From Pseudomonadota bacterium (lineage in GTDB: Bacteria > Myxococcota_A > UBA796 > GCA-2862545), in the NCBI GenBank assembly GCA_947505245.1, contig CANNIZ010000020.1:1-64000 (forward strand): a DNA stretch of 64,000 nucleotides, in the 5' to 3' direction. Shown in pieces: positions 63,818-64,000 of the stretch. A program made the translations under genes and the position numbers. The number at the start of each line of letters is the position of its first letter. The first letter of the stretch is position 1. Below the pieces are notes generated by a model. It was not told the origin of the DNA, ran no database searches, and saw nothing but the letters and a program-made list of their open reading frames with translations.

Positions 63818-64000
63818 TCACGACGGCTCAACGGTGACGACCCAGTCCTGCCCGAATGACAGCGTCCGCGAGCCGACCCGGGCGAGCAATCTCTCGCGGA
63901 GCCCGTCCGCGCGCCGAACCAGGGCCGCGCCGACGTCGCGTTCAGCCCGCTTCGCGTAACGGACCACGTTGCCGTGCTCGCGATCGACGGTGCGCGTCGA
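63818..64000 (-). CDS. C-terminal part of an unidentified protein (runs off right edge)
   Basis: The last 60 codons of a minus-strand gene, ending TLSFGQDWVVTVEPS then TGA at 63818-63820. The visible part is Arg-rich with an amphipathic helix (ERDVGAALVRRADGLRERLL) and shows no motif I can name. The stop is followed by low-complexity intergenic DNA. Confidence 0.55.
   Translation of the reverse strand, partial: STRTVDREHGNVVRYAKRAERDVGAALVRRADGLRERLLARVGSRTLSFGQDWVVTVEPS

Overview
This is a 64 kb stretch of high-GC (roughly 70%), densely coded bacterial chromosome. The organism is most likely a myxobacterium or close relative (Myxococcota). The evidence is: C-terminal tails that look like MYXO-CTERM sorting signals (best at 60793-61197, also 60398-60796 and possibly 6159-7787); a MopE-like lipoprotein full of Asp/Cys-rich metal-binding repeats; many small lipoproteins; a PKS-type enzyme at the left edge; and several one-component regulators beside tailoring-type enzymes. 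No rRNA, CRISPR array or recognisable insertion sequence was seen. One tRNA-Pro (CGG) lies at 36558-36635.

Layout. 1-3271: the start of a fatty-acyl-AMP ligase/ACP/ketosynthase protein with an SDR upstream. 3379-6171: the MopE-like repeat lipoprotein with a fibrinogen-like C-terminus. 6159-13411 (minus): a five-gene MacAB/TolC-type export operon with every gene junction overlapping, followed by a lipoprotein peptidase. 13525-23055: surface lipoproteins, a diiron ferritin-like protein, and regulator/enzyme clusters (TetR with Rieske oxygenase and SDR; LysR with a membrane protein and pirin). 23183-27420: tandem palindromic operators, quinone oxidoreductase, TetR, and a rifampin-phosphotransferase-like gene broken in two. 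27379-32577: an esterase and AraC, SnoaL-like and SDR-like genes, and a TetR/SRPBCC pair.

32580-36635 is a scrambled, tRNA-proximal region. It has an intact toxin-antitoxin pair, a decayed second copy of the same pair and its terminator 3.3 kb away, an orphan ParD with a truncated ParE, metallo-hydrolase and membrane-protein remnants, and a serine hydrolase lipoprotein. 36699-41547 is the most unusual locus: two paralogous membrane/coiled-coil proteins translationally coupled to an 1108-residue protein. That protein joins an NAD synthetase, a 2-oxoglutarate/Fe(II) oxygenase, a short J-like segment, a eukaryotic-type NMN adenylyltransferase and a type I phosphoribosyltransferase.

41566-64000 is mostly core metabolism and envelope functions: a methyltransferase, a small transaldolase, an Ig-like/CARDB lipoprotein, a PfkB kinase/FAA hydrolase/membrane-protein operon, a YbhN-type flippase, a hybrid histidine kinase, a fused aconitase-family dehydratase, a secreted TolR-like/beta-barrel fusion, an EF-G paralogue, AtoE and a DmpA-type peptidase, MiaE, two MYXO-CTERM-like proteins, dihydrolipoamide dehydrogenase and glutamate racemase. 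Two copies of a dispersed intergenic repeat (57.1 and 63.5 kb) lie here in opposite orientations.
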